A DNA stretch of 64,000 bases from an uncultured Clostridia bacterium (GCA_947166385.1 CAMVEB010000014.1:1-64000), one strand, 5' to 3'; positions 37,977 through 47,494 are shown, counted from the stretch's first letter. Program-made: numbers and translations. Notes: generated from the sequence alone by a model not told the origin.

Positions 37977-40502
37977 TCACGGTGTCCGGTTGAGAACCGT
38001 TTCTTCTCCTGCGCCGGGCGCCGGGCGGGATTTCCGGGCCGGCGCGCTCTCCGGGATTTCCCTGTCGATATCCAGGCGGACCTCTGTCACGCGGATTCCC
38101 TCCAGTCCCTTCGCAGGCAGTTCGCAGGTTTCCCCGTCCGTGATTTCAAAGGCGATCAGTTTCAGGTAATCCGCAAGGTTTGTGATCTCGTCCGCGTGTT
38201 CCAGCCAGGTGATGAACAGATCCGTCAGCAGCCCGTTATCCAGCGCGCCGGTCACATCCTCAAACCGCAGTTTCTCCGGCTGGCTGATCAGCTTGTCTGC
38301 CAGTTCGATCAGGCCGCTCAGGTCATACCAGGTACCGCCGACAAGCACGGCCGCCCCGAGGGCCTCCGGCACCACGGAATCTTCATCCATCGCGAGGTGC
38401 AGAAGCAGCGGAAACGTTCGCCCCTGCGGGCACATCATCCGGATGGTCCGTCCGTCTTCCCCCGCGGAGCCCATGTCTTTGTAAAGAAGATCCTGCATGA
38501 GTTCTCCCAGGAACGCCGTCAGTTTCTCCTCTTCATCCGGGGTCAGGCTTTCATCCCCTTCTGTTTTCACGTCCATCAGTGCCTCCAGGAGCGCTTTCTC
38601 CGCTCCGGACGGCTCTGTCTCTCCAGCCAGTATCCCGAGCGCCTGATCGTTCAGGCTGACGATTTCCAGCGCCCAGTTTCCGTCCATGAACATTTCCTTT
38701 TCCGGCAGCGCCAGGGTCAGCAGGCAGGCGTGGCGGTCCGTTATATCAGGGATCTCCCGCGTGCCGATCCGCGTCTCCGCGATCGCTTCCTCCAGCGCGC
38801 CCCTGTATCTTTCCATTCCCTGCGTTTTCAGCACCCAGGGCAGCAGTTCGCTCATCTGCGGATAATCCGTACCGGGGACCATCGCGCAGTCAACCGCGAA
38901 CCAGAAAGCCCGGGCCTCCTCCAGGGTCATCCCGCCTTTTTCGCACAGGCGCCAGGCAATCCTGTTCAGCAGAGAGGAATTGCTGTGCACGCCGCCCACG
39001 TCATTGATCATCGTCGGCGTCTGCACCGGGGCGTCGTAATAGAGATCCCATACGTATTCCGGCTGGCCAAAACGGTGCGGGTCGCTCATGCTGCGTACCG
39101 GTTCGAGTCCTGTCTCCCCCAGCATCCAGGCGGTATCTTCCGTCGCGCCGGACATCATCTCACACAGGTTGCCCTGGATATCGCTGATTGCCTCGTTGAT
39201 GGCGCCGTAATCGTTGATGTAGCTGTTATAGGTCATCGCCGCGCCGGTCACGCAGTGCGTGAACTCATGCGCGATCACGTCCAGGGACTGAGAATAGTCG
39301 TTCTCCCTGCTGGATGCGAACAGTTGCCAGCCCAGCGCGTATCCTATGTAGGCCGCGTTATCCACCGGCGCCTTGTCTTTATCGCAGAAATTGTTCAGGA
39401 TCATAACCGGCGTCGCTTTTCCGTCGCCGCCCTTCCAGCCGATCGCGGCGTAATAGTCCCATGCGCGGCAGTAATTGTACAGGGACAGGAGGCCGGTCTG
39501 GTCCCATTCCCTGTTGTCCGGGCTGTATTCCAGCACCACGTTTCCTCCGTTGTACAGAAATTCCCAGCAGTCCGCCACAATGATTCTGCGCTCGATGTTC
39601 CCAAGGTAGTACATCCCTGTCCGGCTGTCCCGCATCAGGGTGACGGTGATTTTCTTCTCCGTGCCGTCTGACAGGTCCACATAGCCGGTGTAGTCCGCTG
39701 GTTCCATGAATTCAAACACGTATCCCGCGCCGAATCCGGTGGAGCCTGCCTCGTCCCCGGGGCGTATAGTCGGCAGGCTGTACAGGTATTCCCCGGTCAT
39801 CGTCACATAGTGCGCCAGGTAGGGCAGGTCCGTCATCCCGGCCACGCCGCCGTCAGGGTTTTCCGTGTAAACGACCCAGACGAACCGGCTCTCATCCAGT
39901 TCGTTCTCCTCGTTGTCCGTGCTCGTTACCAGGGGCAGAATCATCTTTTCCGTCGCGCCATGAACCACGGCCGGGACTGCATCCCGCTTTTTCGCTTCCC
40001 GCAGGACCGTTTCCTCTGCCTGCGCGGCAGTGATGCCTTCCGATTCTTCTGCTTCCGGCAGGTCGGCCTCCACGCTGCTGGTCAGACCGATCATGTTTCC
40101 TTCCGGATCCGTGACGACCTTCACCGCGCCGTTGAGCACCGTCGTGTTGTCGTACATCTGCTTGAACACGTAATACCGGTTTCCTGCTGCGTCCGTCAGC
40201 GTCCTCAGGTACTCAAACCGGCTCCGTTCGTCTCCGCCGATCAGGCCGATCATCGACTCGACCGCCTGAGCCGCACTTTCCGGCTCCGTGATCTTCTCCT
40301 CCGTGCACCGGCCCTCCAGGAGGGTCACCGCCCCGTCGCGCCGGTGGATGCCATCCGGCCCGCCGTTTATTTCTTCCAGCCGTTCCGCCGTCAGCCGGGG
40401 CGTTCCGCCCTTTCCGGATGCGTTCTCCGCGCCGGCGGGCAGCGCCGCCGACAACAGCGTCACTGCCGCCAGGATACAGATCCATTTTTTCAGGTTTCCC
40501 AT
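37977..40502 (-). CDS. Secreted thermolysin-like (M4) metalloprotease
   Basis: The 841-aa product has a signal peptide (KKWICILAAVTLLSAALPAG), an FTP/PepSY-type propeptide (about 40-270), and an M4 catalytic domain: VIAHEFTHCVTGAAM (HEFTH at about 412-416), GAINEAISDIQGN (third zinc ligand Glu), GGVHSNSSLLNRIAW (catalytic His). The C-terminal 250 residues are extra and unassigned, with no cell-wall anchor. ATG at 40502 is 7 nt after AGAGAGG. It secretes a zinc endopeptidase likely to degrade extracellular protein. The final 20 or so residues are basic and Pro-rich and may come from the junction with the AraC remnant. Confidence 0.9.
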   Translation of the reverse strand: MGNLKKWICILAAVTLLSAALPAGAENASGKGGTPRLTAERLEEINGGPDGIHRRDGAVTLLEGRCTEEKITEPESAAQAVESMIGLIGGDERSRFEYLRTLTDAAGNRYYVFKQMYDNTTVLNGAVKVVTDPEGNMIGLTSSVEADLPEAEESEGITAAQAEETVLREAKKRDAVPAVVHGATEKMILPLVTSTDNEENELDESRFVWVVYTENPDGGVAGMTDLPYLAHYVTMTGEYLYSLPTIRPGDEAGSTGFGAGYVFEFMEPADYTGYVDLSDGTEKKITVTLMRDSRTGMYYLGNIERRIIVADCWEFLYNGGNVVLEYSPDNREWDQTGLLSLYNYCRAWDYYAAIGWKGGDGKATPVMILNNFCDKDKAPVDNAAYIGYALGWQLFASSRENDYSQSLDVIAHEFTHCVTGAAMTYNSYINDYGAINEAISDIQGNLCEMMSGATEDTAWMLGETGLEPVRSMSDPHRFGQPEYVWDLYYDAPVQTPTMINDVGGVHSNSSLLNRIAWRLCEKGGMTLEEARAFWFAVDCAMVPGTDYPQMSELLPWVLKTQGMERYRGALEEAIAETRIGTREIPDITDRHACLLTLALPEKEMFMDGNWALEIVSLNDQALGILAGETEPSGAEKALLEALMDVKTEGDESLTPDEEEKLTAFLGELMQDLLYKDMGSAGEDGRTIRMMCPQGRTFPLLLHLAMDEDSVVPEALGAAVLVGGTWYDLSGLIELADKLISQPEKLRFEDVTGALDNGLLTDLFITWLEHADEITNLADYLKLIAFEITDGETCELPAKGLEGIRVTEVRLDIDREIPESAPARKSRPAPGAGEETVLNRTP

Positions 40503-40672
40503 ATTCATACCTCTCTTCGTCTGATCTTTGCACCGGGAAGGAAAACAATTCCATCCCACTGTTATATACGAATGGTTTTCTTTCCATGGCAATTTTATGC
40601 AAAACCAGCGCCGGAGCAGGTATGATAATGGCTGTACTGTCTCTGATAAATCTCCTCATCAACGACTCTGTC

Positions 40673-40693
40673 GGCGGCTTCGGCCGCCTTTTT
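40673..40693 (+). terminator. Intrinsic terminator
   Basis: GGCGGC-TTCG-GCCGCC followed by TTTTT. It resembles the stem of the composite repeats. Which transcript it ends is unclear, as 40503-40672 has no supported plus-strand gene. Confidence 0.8.
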
Positions 40694-40768
40694 CTGTTGC
40701 CGGTCAACTTTTATTTCAATCAAATATAGGATAAAAAAGTTACCGCCTCTTCTTTGCCGTACTGTCTT

Positions 40769-40777
40769 TGGTATGAT
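40769..40777 (+). promoter_or_regulatory. Extended -10 promoter upstream of sbcD
   Basis: TG-G-TATGAT without a clear -35 box at the right distance; the sbcD start is 73 bp downstream. Confidence 0.5.
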
Positions 40778-40849
40778 ATGATAGAATTCACAGGCTGAGG
40801 ATCACAAATAGCAGGGGAGACCAATGATGTACATGGAGGAGATTCAGGC

Positions 40850-42097
40850 ATGAGATTTCTGCATCTGGCCGATCTGCATCTGGGGAAGTCGATTTATGGA
40901 ACGTCTCTGATAGACAACGGGGATCAGAAGGTCTGGGTGGACCGTTTCCTGGACAGGGCGCGTGAGCTGAAACCGGACGCGGTTGTGATTGCCGGGGATG
41001 TATATGACCGGGGCCTTCCTCCCGGCCGGGCCGCGCAGCTGCTGAGTTTCCTCGTGACAGCGCTGGCTGATATGGGGATTCCTGTCCTGATCACCGCGGG
41101 AAATCATGATTCGGTTTATCACCTGTCGTGTCTCAGCCCGCTGCTGGAAGCAAGGGATGTTTATATCTCCAGGCCGATCGGGCAGTCGGTGGAGCTGGTG
41201 CATAAGACCCTGGAAGACGAATATGGGAAGGTCACATTCTGGCTGCTTCCGTATATCTATCCGGCGATGATCGCCCAGGCGCTGGGGGATGAGGAGATTC
41301 GTGATTATGATACGGCCGTCAGAAGGATTCTGGCCGCCCAGGATGTTGATTTCACGCGGCGCAATGTGCTGATCGCTCATCAGAATGTGACGGCGGAAGG
41401 CAGGGAAGCTGAACGCGGCGGTTCGGAATCCATGGTCGGCGGTGTCGGCCAGGTGGATTATACAGCCTTTGACGGCTTTGAATATGTTGCGCTGGGACAT
41501 ATCCATTCTTCCTATCATGTGGGCCGCGAAGAGGTCCGGTATGCGGGCACGCCCATGGCGTATCATTTCAATGAAACAAAGCAGCCGGACAAAGGGCCGC
41601 TGCTGGTTACGCTTCCGGAAAAGGCCGGGAAGGTGCGGACGGAACTGCTGAAGATTGAACCGCTGCACCGCATGCGGGAAATCCGGGGGACCTATGACGA
41701 GATCAGAAGGACAGCGGAAGCCCATCCGTGGGAAAATGAGTATCTGAAAGTCATTCTGACGGATCAGCGGATCACGCCTCTGATATCAGACTATATCCAT
41801 GAGACAGCAAAGGCTCATGGCAGCACGGTGATGGAACTGACGTCCGAATTCAGTGCTTTTACAGGCGATGCGTTTTTTTCCGGAACGAAGGACATGCATG
41901 AAAAACCGGTGGAGGAATTGTTTGCGGACTTCTACAGGGACAGGAACAATGGCGTGGAGGCGGAGGAACGGGATCTGGAACTGATGGCGTTTGTCGGGGA
42001 GCTGACGCGGAACGCCGCTGTAACGCAGCAGGAGCCGGATGAACAGGCATACCGCAGGATACTGGACTTTGTACTCGGACAGGAGGGTCGGAAATGA
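40850..42097 (+). CDS. sbcD: Nuclease subunit SbcD
   Basis: The 415-aa Mre11-type nuclease has MRFLHLADLHLGKSIYG (DxH), VIAGDVYDRGLPPG (GDxxDR), LITAGNHDSVYHLS (GNHD), LIAHQNVTAE and YVALGHIHSSYHV (GHxH), all five phosphoesterase motifs. A C-terminal capping region contacts SbcC. It overlaps sbcC by 4 bp, and GGAGGAGATTCAGGC precedes the ATG. The complex removes DNA hairpins and processes double-strand ends. Confidence 0.97.
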   Translation: MRFLHLADLHLGKSIYGTSLIDNGDQKVWVDRFLDRARELKPDAVVIAGDVYDRGLPPGRAAQLLSFLVTALADMGIPVLITAGNHDSVYHLSCLSPLLEARDVYISRPIGQSVELVHKTLEDEYGKVTFWLLPYIYPAMIAQALGDEEIRDYDTAVRRILAAQDVDFTRRNVLIAHQNVTAEGREAERGGSESMVGGVGQVDYTAFDGFEYVALGHIHSSYHVGREEVRYAGTPMAYHFNETKQPDKGPLLVTLPEKAGKVRTELLKIEPLHRMREIRGTYDEIRRTAEAHPWENEYLKVILTDQRITPLISDYIHETAKAHGSTVMELTSEFSAFTGDAFFSGTKDMHEKPVEELFADFYRDRNNGVEAEERDLELMAFVGELTRNAAVTQQEPDEQAYRRILDFVLGQEGRK

Positions 42098-45000
42098 AAC
42101 CCATAACCTTGGAAATGATGGCCTTCGGGTCCTATGCGGAAAAAGCGGTGATTCATTTCGATGATTTCAGTCAGGGTCTGTTTCTGATTTCCGGCGAGAC
42201 CGGCGCGGGCAAGACCATGATCTTTGATGCCATCGCTTTTGCGCTGTACGGCAAAACCAGCGGCAGGGAACGGGATCCGCTGCGGATGCACTGCGATCTG
42301 GTCAGCCCCGCCGTGGATACGGTGGTGAAACTGGTTTTCATGCAGAACGGCCGCGAATATACGGTGGAAAGAGTGCTTCATTTCTCGAAAAAGCGCGGAA
42401 CGGAAGATGAGTACGGTGATGCGAAGCAGGACGCGGTGCTGACGGAACCGGATCATGTCACTGTAAAGGGCCAGGAGAAGGTCAATGATCGGTGTGCGGA
42501 ACTTCTGGGGATGGATGTGGAACAGTTCCGGAAGATTGTCATGCTCGCGCAGGGCGAGTTCCGGGAGTTCCTGAAAGCGAACAGTGACAGGAAAAATGAG
42601 ATCCTGGGAAAATTGTTTGACAATTCCGCTTTCAGACGGTATCAGGATTTGCTCAGCGGCGCCAAGGACATGCTGTATGATCAGCGAAAGGAAAATCAGG
42701 AAAAGCTGAAGTCGCTGATTGACGATGGTTTTCCGGAGGAGGAAAGGATCCGGTATCATCCGGAGAATCCGGATTTTCTGGAAAGGCTTGAACAGCTCGT
42801 TTCAGAGGACGAAAAACGTCTGGCTGAGCTGGACAGCAGGAAAAACGGCATCCGGGAAACGCTTCAGAAACTGAATGTGGAGCGCGGCGCGGCGGAAAGC
42901 GTCAACAATGATCTGAAGGAACTGGAAACAAAGAAAGGCTTGCTGGCGGAGCTGGTTTCCCGGAAAGCTGAAATGGAAGAACGGAAGAAGCTGATTGCGG
43001 CTGTCGGGATGGTTCTTCATACGGTCCGGCCGAAGACCGAGGCCAGGAAACGGGCGGCTGACGCGCTGGAGAAGGCTGGCCGTGAAATCAGGGCGCTGGA
43101 GCAGGCCCTGGAGGAATTCGGCCGGAAACTGGAGGAGGCAAAGAAAACCGCTGCCGGGGACGCGGATGCGCTCAGTCGGGTGGAGGAGCTCAAAAATGAG
43201 ATCCACAGCCTCAAGGAACAGCTGCCCAGATACCGGGAACTGCGGGACAGAATGAATGAACAGGTTCAGGCGGAGACAGCAGGGAAAAAAGCCTGCGCTG
43301 CCCGGGAAGAAGCAGAAAAAAAGCTGCAGGCGCTGAAGGAGGAACAGGCCGATACGGCAAAGCGGCTGGAAGAACTAAAGGATATTGATCATTGGGTGGC
43401 TGATCTGACGAAAGCGGATGAAGCGGCCGGGAAAGCCTGGGAAACCCTGACCGGGAAGGATGGGATCATCGGGACCGTCAGGTCGGTGAGAACAGACGAA
43501 TCTCAGCTGACGGCTGAGACGGAGCGGTTGTCCGGACTGGCGTTGAAGGCGGTGGAAGCTGAAAGGACGCATCATGATCTTTATCAGCGGTTTATTGTCG
43601 GCCAGGCAGGGATCCTGGCGGACAAACTGCGCGCGGAGATTGAGGCTGCCGGTCAGGCGGCCTGCCCGGTTTGCGGCGCAGTGCACACCGGGGCGGACAG
43701 GGAGCATTTTGCCGTGCGGCCGGATGGTACGCCTGTGGAGACCGAAGTGAGATCGGCCGAAAGGGCATACAGGCAGGCGGAGGAGGATCGGAAACACCAG
43801 GAAACCCTGGTACAGGAAAGGAAGACGGACCTGGAAGGCAGAAAAAATGCTCTGCTCCGGAAGGCGGAACCGCTGTTCCCGGGATGTGCCTGGGAACAGA
43901 TTTCGAAGGACAGCTTCCTGGAAAAGGCGGAAGAGGATCTGAAGGAGAAGGCAAAAGCCGCCGGATCGGCGCTGAAGGAAGCGGAAAAGCAGCGGGCGGA
44001 GCGGGATCTTCTTGTCAAAAAGCAGAAGGACAGCCAGGCGTTGCTGGAAGAACTGGTCACCGGGATGGAAGAACTGAAACAGGAAGAAGGCAGGCAGCAT
44101 GCCGCTTTTGCGGCGGCGGAGAGCGCCGCGGCGACGCTGAGGAAGATGCTGAAGTTCGGTTCGGCTGAAGCGGCCCAGGGTCAGATCGATGTCTGGAATG
44201 CCGGACAGGCGGAGCTGCAGGCCCGCATTGAGGAACATGTCCGTGCGGAGAAAGAAGCGGAGAAAGATGTTTCCGCCACGAAGGGCAGTCTGGAAGGAAA
44301 GCGCAAGGAACTTCCTGGCCTGAAGGATGCACTGGAGGAAGCGGAGCGTGAGGCGGAAAATGTGCTGGCCGGGAATGGCTTTGCCGATGAAGAGACCGCC
44401 CTGGCGGTGCTGGCGCCGCTGGGAGATGCGGAGGAGGAAGAATGGCTGCAGTGGCAGACAAAGGCTGTTCATGATTATGAGAGCGACTGCCGGAATACCG
44501 GGAACCGGATCATGGAACTGGAGGAGAAAACGGAAGGCAAATCCGTCACGGATCTGGAGGAGCTGGATGCCAGGATTGCCGGGATGAAAGAGGACCAGAC
44601 AGAAGCGGACGGTAAATACAATGCAGGAGACAGCACGCTGAAGGCGCACAGGAAGATTCTGGACAGGGCAAAGGAATACAGGAAAGCCCTTGCCCTGACC
44701 GATTCCGCCTGGCGCCGGCTCAGTGCCCTGGGAACGCTGGCGGTCGGATCGACCGGCGAAGGCGGAAAGATCAGCTTTGACCGTTATGTGATGGGAGCTG
44801 TTTTCCGTGAAATTCTGGAAATGGCCAACCGCCGGATTGATATCATGAGCGGCGGTCAGTATGAACTGGTTCATAAGAAGGATTCAGACAGGAAGAATGC
44901 CAAAGCCGGTCTGGAAATCGAAGTGCTTGTAACAGGCACAGGCAAGTCACGTCCGTCTTCCAATCTTTCAGGCGGGGAAGGGTTCTATGCTTCTCTGGCG

Positions 45001-45258
45001 CTGGCCTTGGGCCTTTCCGATGTGGTGCAGATGCATTCCGGCGAGAAGAAACTGGATGCGCTGTTCATTGATGAGGGATTTGGGACGCTCAGTCCGGATG
45101 TGCTCGATAAGGCGCTGGATGTGCTGAATCAGCTTTCTGCCGGGGACCGGCTTGTCGGGATCATCTCCCATGTGGATAAGCTGGATGAGAGCATTCCGCA
45201 GAAGATCCGGGTCACATGCGATGAAAAGGGAAGCTGTGCAAGGCAGGAATTGTCGTAG
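42094..45258 (+). CDS. sbcC: Nuclease subunit SbcC (SMC-like ATPase)
   Basis: The 1054-aa Rad50-type ATPase has Walker A ISGETGAGKTMIFDAIAF (near residue 34), two long coiled coils, a zinc hook AACPVCGAVHTG (near 523), the ABC signature NLSGGEGFYASLALALGLSD (near 957), Walker B DALFIDEGFGTL and a D/H-loop IISHVDKLDE. Length is normal. It forms the SbcCD complex with the upstream nuclease and is translationally coupled to it. The Glu/Lys-rich coiled coils explain long antisense open frames in this stretch. Confidence 0.97.
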   Translation: MKPITLEMMAFGSYAEKAVIHFDDFSQGLFLISGETGAGKTMIFDAIAFALYGKTSGRERDPLRMHCDLVSPAVDTVVKLVFMQNGREYTVERVLHFSKKRGTEDEYGDAKQDAVLTEPDHVTVKGQEKVNDRCAELLGMDVEQFRKIVMLAQGEFREFLKANSDRKNEILGKLFDNSAFRRYQDLLSGAKDMLYDQRKENQEKLKSLIDDGFPEEERIRYHPENPDFLERLEQLVSEDEKRLAELDSRKNGIRETLQKLNVERGAAESVNNDLKELETKKGLLAELVSRKAEMEERKKLIAAVGMVLHTVRPKTEARKRAADALEKAGREIRALEQALEEFGRKLEEAKKTAAGDADALSRVEELKNEIHSLKEQLPRYRELRDRMNEQVQAETAGKKACAAREEAEKKLQALKEEQADTAKRLEELKDIDHWVADLTKADEAAGKAWETLTGKDGIIGTVRSVRTDESQLTAETERLSGLALKAVEAERTHHDLYQRFIVGQAGILADKLRAEIEAAGQAACPVCGAVHTGADREHFAVRPDGTPVETEVRSAERAYRQAEEDRKHQETLVQERKTDLEGRKNALLRKAEPLFPGCAWEQISKDSFLEKAEEDLKEKAKAAGSALKEAEKQRAERDLLVKKQKDSQALLEELVTGMEELKQEEGRQHAAFAAAESAAATLRKMLKFGSAEAAQGQIDVWNAGQAELQARIEEHVRAEKEAEKDVSATKGSLEGKRKELPGLKDALEEAEREAENVLAGNGFADEETALAVLAPLGDAEEEEWLQWQTKAVHDYESDCRNTGNRIMELEEKTEGKSVTDLEELDARIAGMKEDQTEADGKYNAGDSTLKAHRKILDRAKEYRKALALTDSAWRRLSALGTLAVGSTGEGGKISFDRYVMGAVFREILEMANRRIDIMSGGQYELVHKKDSDRKNAKAGLEIEVLVTGTGKSRPSSNLSGGEGFYASLALALGLSDVVQMHSGEKKLDALFIDEGFGTLSPDVLDKALDVLNQLSAGDRLVGIISHVDKLDESIPQKIRVTCDEKGSCARQELS

Positions 45259-45294
45259 CATGACTTTTTTCCCATTTTTGTCCGATTTGCCTGC

Positions 45295-45323
45295 TTCACA
45301 GAATGTTCTTTTTGTGGTATCAT
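45295..45323 (+). promoter_or_regulatory. Promoter upstream of the small zinc protein
   Basis: TTCACA, 17 nt, TATCAT with an extended -10 TG at 45314-45316. Confidence 0.6.
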
Positions 45324-45435
45324 GGCTCAGTCAGATTCGGAAAACCTCATAGATCCCGGAACGGCAGCAGACGCTGATGCCGGTCCGGGAGGATTCTGAT
45401 GTTTCCGCTTTATAAAATGAACAGGTGAGAATACA

Positions 45436-45651
45436 ATGGTCAAAATCAAAAAGAAGAAAGAAGAACCGCACTGGATTCATCATACGCATTTTCTGGAAAA
45501 AGGGGAATATGAGTGCTCCGTCTGCTGCCGGCGGTACAGGGAAGCTGCGCCAGTCTGTCCTGGCTGTAAGTCTGTCATGGCCGGGATCAAAGACAGCCTC
45601 GAATGGGTAGACGAGGCGGAGGAGATTGACTGGCTGCTGGAAGATCTCTGA
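45436..45651 (+). CDS. Small zinc-ribbon protein
   Basis: A 71-aa protein with CSVCCRRYREAAPVCPGC, a rubredoxin- or zinc-ribbon-like pair of CxxC motifs, a Lys-rich start (MVKIKKKKEEPHWIHHTHF) and an acidic C-terminal helix. It is probably a nucleic-acid- or protein-binding accessory. No family assignment is possible. It has its own promoter and ends 4 bp before the convergent bcp gene. Confidence 0.7.
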   Translation: MVKIKKKKEEPHWIHHTHFLEKGEYECSVCCRRYREAAPVCPGCKSVMAGIKDSLEWVDEAEEIDWLLEDL

Positions 45652-45654
45652 TTT

Positions 45655-46107
45655 TCATTCCAGCGCGTCCAGCATCTGCGCGGGATTCTCCGCGGCTTTG
45701 ACTTTTCCGAAGGCTTTGGTGATCACACCGTTTTCAATCAGATAGGTTGTTCTGACCACGCCCATGGTTGGTTTTCCATAGTTCATCTTTTGCTGCCAGA
45801 CATCATAGGCCTGAATCGCCTGAAGTTCGGGATCGGACAGAAGCACAAACGGCAGGCTGTACTTTTCCTCGAATTTTTTATGGCTGGCAACGCTGTCCTT
45901 GCTGATGCCGATGATTACAGCGCCTTTCTCCTGAAACTGCGGATACAGTTCCGCAAATCCGCAGGCCTGCTTCGTACAGCCCGATGTCATATCCCTGGAA
46001 TAAAAATACAGAATAATCTTCTGATCCTGATAGTCAGCCAGAGAGTGTACGCGGCCATTCTGGTCCGGCAGGGAGAAATCCGGAGCTCTGTTTCCTGGTG
46101 CAAGCAT
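45655..46107 (-). CDS. bcp: Thiol peroxidase of the Bcp/PrxQ type
   Basis: The 150-aa peroxiredoxin has the peroxidatic Cys in YSRDMTSGCTKQACGFAELY, with the second Cys five residues on in the usual Bcp arrangement, and a C-terminal VVRTTYLIENGVITKAF. It reduces hydrogen and organic peroxides in the cytoplasm, using thioredoxin. GAGGATGATACC precedes the ATG. Length and fold are normal. It stands alone between the zinc-ribbon gene and higA. Confidence 0.93.
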   Translation of the reverse strand: MLAPGNRAPDFSLPDQNGRVHSLADYQDQKIILYFYSRDMTSGCTKQACGFAELYPQFQEKGAVIIGISKDSVASHKKFEEKYSLPFVLLSDPELQAIQAYDVWQQKMNYGKPTMGVVRTTYLIENGVITKAFGKVKAAENPAQMLDALE

Positions 46108-46149
46108 GGTATCATCCTCCTGTTTTTGCTTTTGTTTTGCATACCAATC

Positions 46150-46452
46150 TTATATAGCGGCGGCAGCGTATGGCTTGATCGTGGTGATATCTCCATCCAG
46201 TTTCTCGATCAGTTCCCGGATTTCGATGTCGTTCTGCATATCCAGGAAGAAACGATCTGACACTCCGAAGAATCGGCCAAGGCGGATAGAAGTATCCGCT
46301 GAGATCTTCCGGCGGTTATGCAGGATATCCTGAATCCTGGAAGTCGGCACATGAATGCTCTGGGCTAGCTTGTAAGCAGAGAGATTCATCGGTCCCATGA
46401 ATTCTTCCATCAGGATCTCGCCCATTGTAGGGGTTGGAATATGGTTGTTCAT
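46150..46452 (-). CDS. higA: HigA-type antitoxin
   Basis: The 100-aa protein starts IPTPTMGEILMEEFMGPMNL (the HigA N-terminus) and has an XRE helix-turn-helix (SAYKLAQSIHVPTSRIQDIL, HNRRKISADTSIRLGRFFGV). ATG at 46452 follows AAAGGAGGCAAGCCAT; the in-frame ATG at 46506 is inside higB. It neutralises HigB and represses the operon. It lies 25 bp after the higB stop, the reversed toxin-first order that defines hig modules. Confidence 0.93.
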   Translation of the reverse strand: MNNHIPTPTMGEILMEEFMGPMNLSAYKLAQSIHVPTSRIQDILHNRRKISADTSIRLGRFFGVSDRFFLDMQNDIEIRELIEKLDGDITTIKPYAAAAI

Positions 46453-46477
46453 ATGGCTTGCCTCCTTTCCAGGCAGA

Positions 46478-46759
46478 TCAGTGATAATCGACGATCTCCA
46501 CATCAAAGAAGTTGTTGCCTTCTACGGTGAAGCAGATTCTGTACTGATCATTGATCCGAATGCTGTATTGTCCCTTCCGGTCACCATCCAGCTTTTCGAG
46601 GCGGTTTGCGGGTGGAACGCGCAGATCCTCCAGACATCCTGCATTGTCGATCATGATCAGTTTACGTAAAGCGACGGATTGGATGTTTTGCGGGAGTTTT
46701 CTGGAAAAAGTCTGGTGATAGACTTTTTCGGTCTCCCTGTTAGCAAAGCTTCTGATCAT
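46478..46759 (-). CDS. higB: HigB-type mRNA-cleaving toxin
   Basis: The 93-aa RelE-fold toxin contains KVYHQTFSRKLPQNIQSVAL, LRVPPANRLEKLDGDRKGQY and SIRINDQYRICF with FDVEIVDYH at the end, matching HigB. It cleaves ribosome-bound mRNA. The family-like ATG is at 46759; an ATG at 46855 would lie upstream of the promoter. Only 6 nt separate the -10 box from that ATG, so the mRNA is probably leaderless or nearly so. Confidence 0.92.
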   Translation of the reverse strand: MIRSFANRETEKVYHQTFSRKLPQNIQSVALRKLIMIDNAGCLEDLRVPPANRLEKLDGDRKGQYSIRINDQYRICFTVEGNNFFDVEIVDYH

Positions 46760-46765
46760 GAAAGG

Positions 46766-46795
46766 ATTATACACGGAATGCGTGTACACTGTCAA
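46766..46795 (-). promoter_or_regulatory. higBA promoter with internal operator
   Basis: Minus strand TTGACA, 18 nt, TATAAT (46771-46766). The spacer contains TACACG-GAATG-CGTGTA (46770-46786), an inverted repeat in the position where HigA would block RNA polymerase. Confidence 0.85.
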
Positions 46796-46921
46796 GACGG
46801 TTTTCAGACTTCCGTTTCCCGCTTCTGTCCATTCTGTTTGCTTCACAGTTTCCATTTTGTATTAATCCAGGACGGTTCTGCTTTTTTGTCTGAAGAAAAA
46901 ACGTATCAAATCCATAAAAGC

Positions 46922-46954
46922 AAAAACCCGGATCCGTATCGAAACCGGGTTTTT
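46922..46954. terminator. Bidirectional terminator
   Basis: AAAAACCCGG (46922-46931), 13-nt loop, CCGGGTTTTT (46945-46954). Confidence 0.85.
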
Positions 46955-46976
46955 GAATGATGATAGGGATATTGTT

Positions 46977-47049
46977 TCAGATCTTTTCGAAGTTCAGTCC
47001 AAATCCCATGATCGAGATATTCAGGACACCCTTATTGTAGGTTACAGGA
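46977..47049 (-). pseudogene. 3' remnant of an unidentified minus-strand gene
   Basis: The frame ending at 46977 reads VTYNKGVLNISIMGFGLNFE then KI, a coherent beta-strand-rich tail ending just before the bidirectional terminator at 46922. The upstream bases do not continue it. Nothing else is readable up to the promoter at 47194. Confidence 0.35.
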
Positions 47050-47193
47050 ACCCTTTTTGTGCTGTGATGACTTTATCAGATTCGGAAAACCAAAGAAATG
47101 CAGGGTCGGAGAGAGGCTGAAAACCAACAGGGAATGCCTGGGCAGAGATGGAACTGGGGGAACGGTCGGGACGGCTGGCATAGGATCTTTGGC

Positions 47194-47222
47194 TTGTGAA
47201 TCATTTCTGAAACTGGTATAAT
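47194..47222 (+). promoter_or_regulatory. Strong promoter of the 36-aa protein gene
   Basis: TTGTGA, 17 nt, TATAAT. No other plus-strand gene lies between it and the terminator at 47495. Confidence 0.8.
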
Positions 47223-47336
47223 GAAACAGGAAAAAGCAGGGAATAAAAAAGAAAAGAATGGCCATCGGGATTCGGCATGATGAGGGGCAGTATCCGACTG
47301 GCACGGCAGCGCGGTATGCAGGGAAGAGGGATGGAT

Positions 47337-47447
47337 ATGGATGAGAAGCCGGAAGAGGATGTTCAGCCACAGGAGGAAGGAGAACTGACGCTGATCGATC
47401 CAGAGATGTTTTATGATCTGCTGATGGAACAGCAGGAACAGATGTAA
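47337..47447 (+). CDS. 36-aa acidic small protein
   Basis: ATG at 47337 is 6 nt after GAAGAGGG; earlier in-frame ATGs exist at 47277 and 47331. The product starts MDEKPEEDVQPQEEGELTLI and ends DPEMFYDLLMEQQEQM: a strongly acidic head with an amphipathic C-terminal helix. It sits between a consensus promoter (47194) and a GC-rich terminator (47495), a complete mono-cistronic unit. Function unknown. It was missed by ordinary length cut-offs. Confidence 0.6.
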   Translation: MDEKPEEDVQPQEEGELTLIDPEMFYDLLMEQQEQM

Positions 47448-47494
47448 CGCGGTAAAGGATACCGCTGTGCCGTTTCGAATACGGATAGAACAGA

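Noticed and set aside
37959..39671. 570-codon plus-strand frame antisense to the thermolysin-like protease
   Set aside because: The opposite strand has a signal peptide, HExxH and other catalytic motifs; this frame has only Arg/His-rich sequence.
43375..44874. Nearly 500-codon minus-strand frame inside sbcC
   Set aside because: Antisense of the Glu/Lys-rich coiled coils gives Phe/Leu-rich nonsense without starts or domains.
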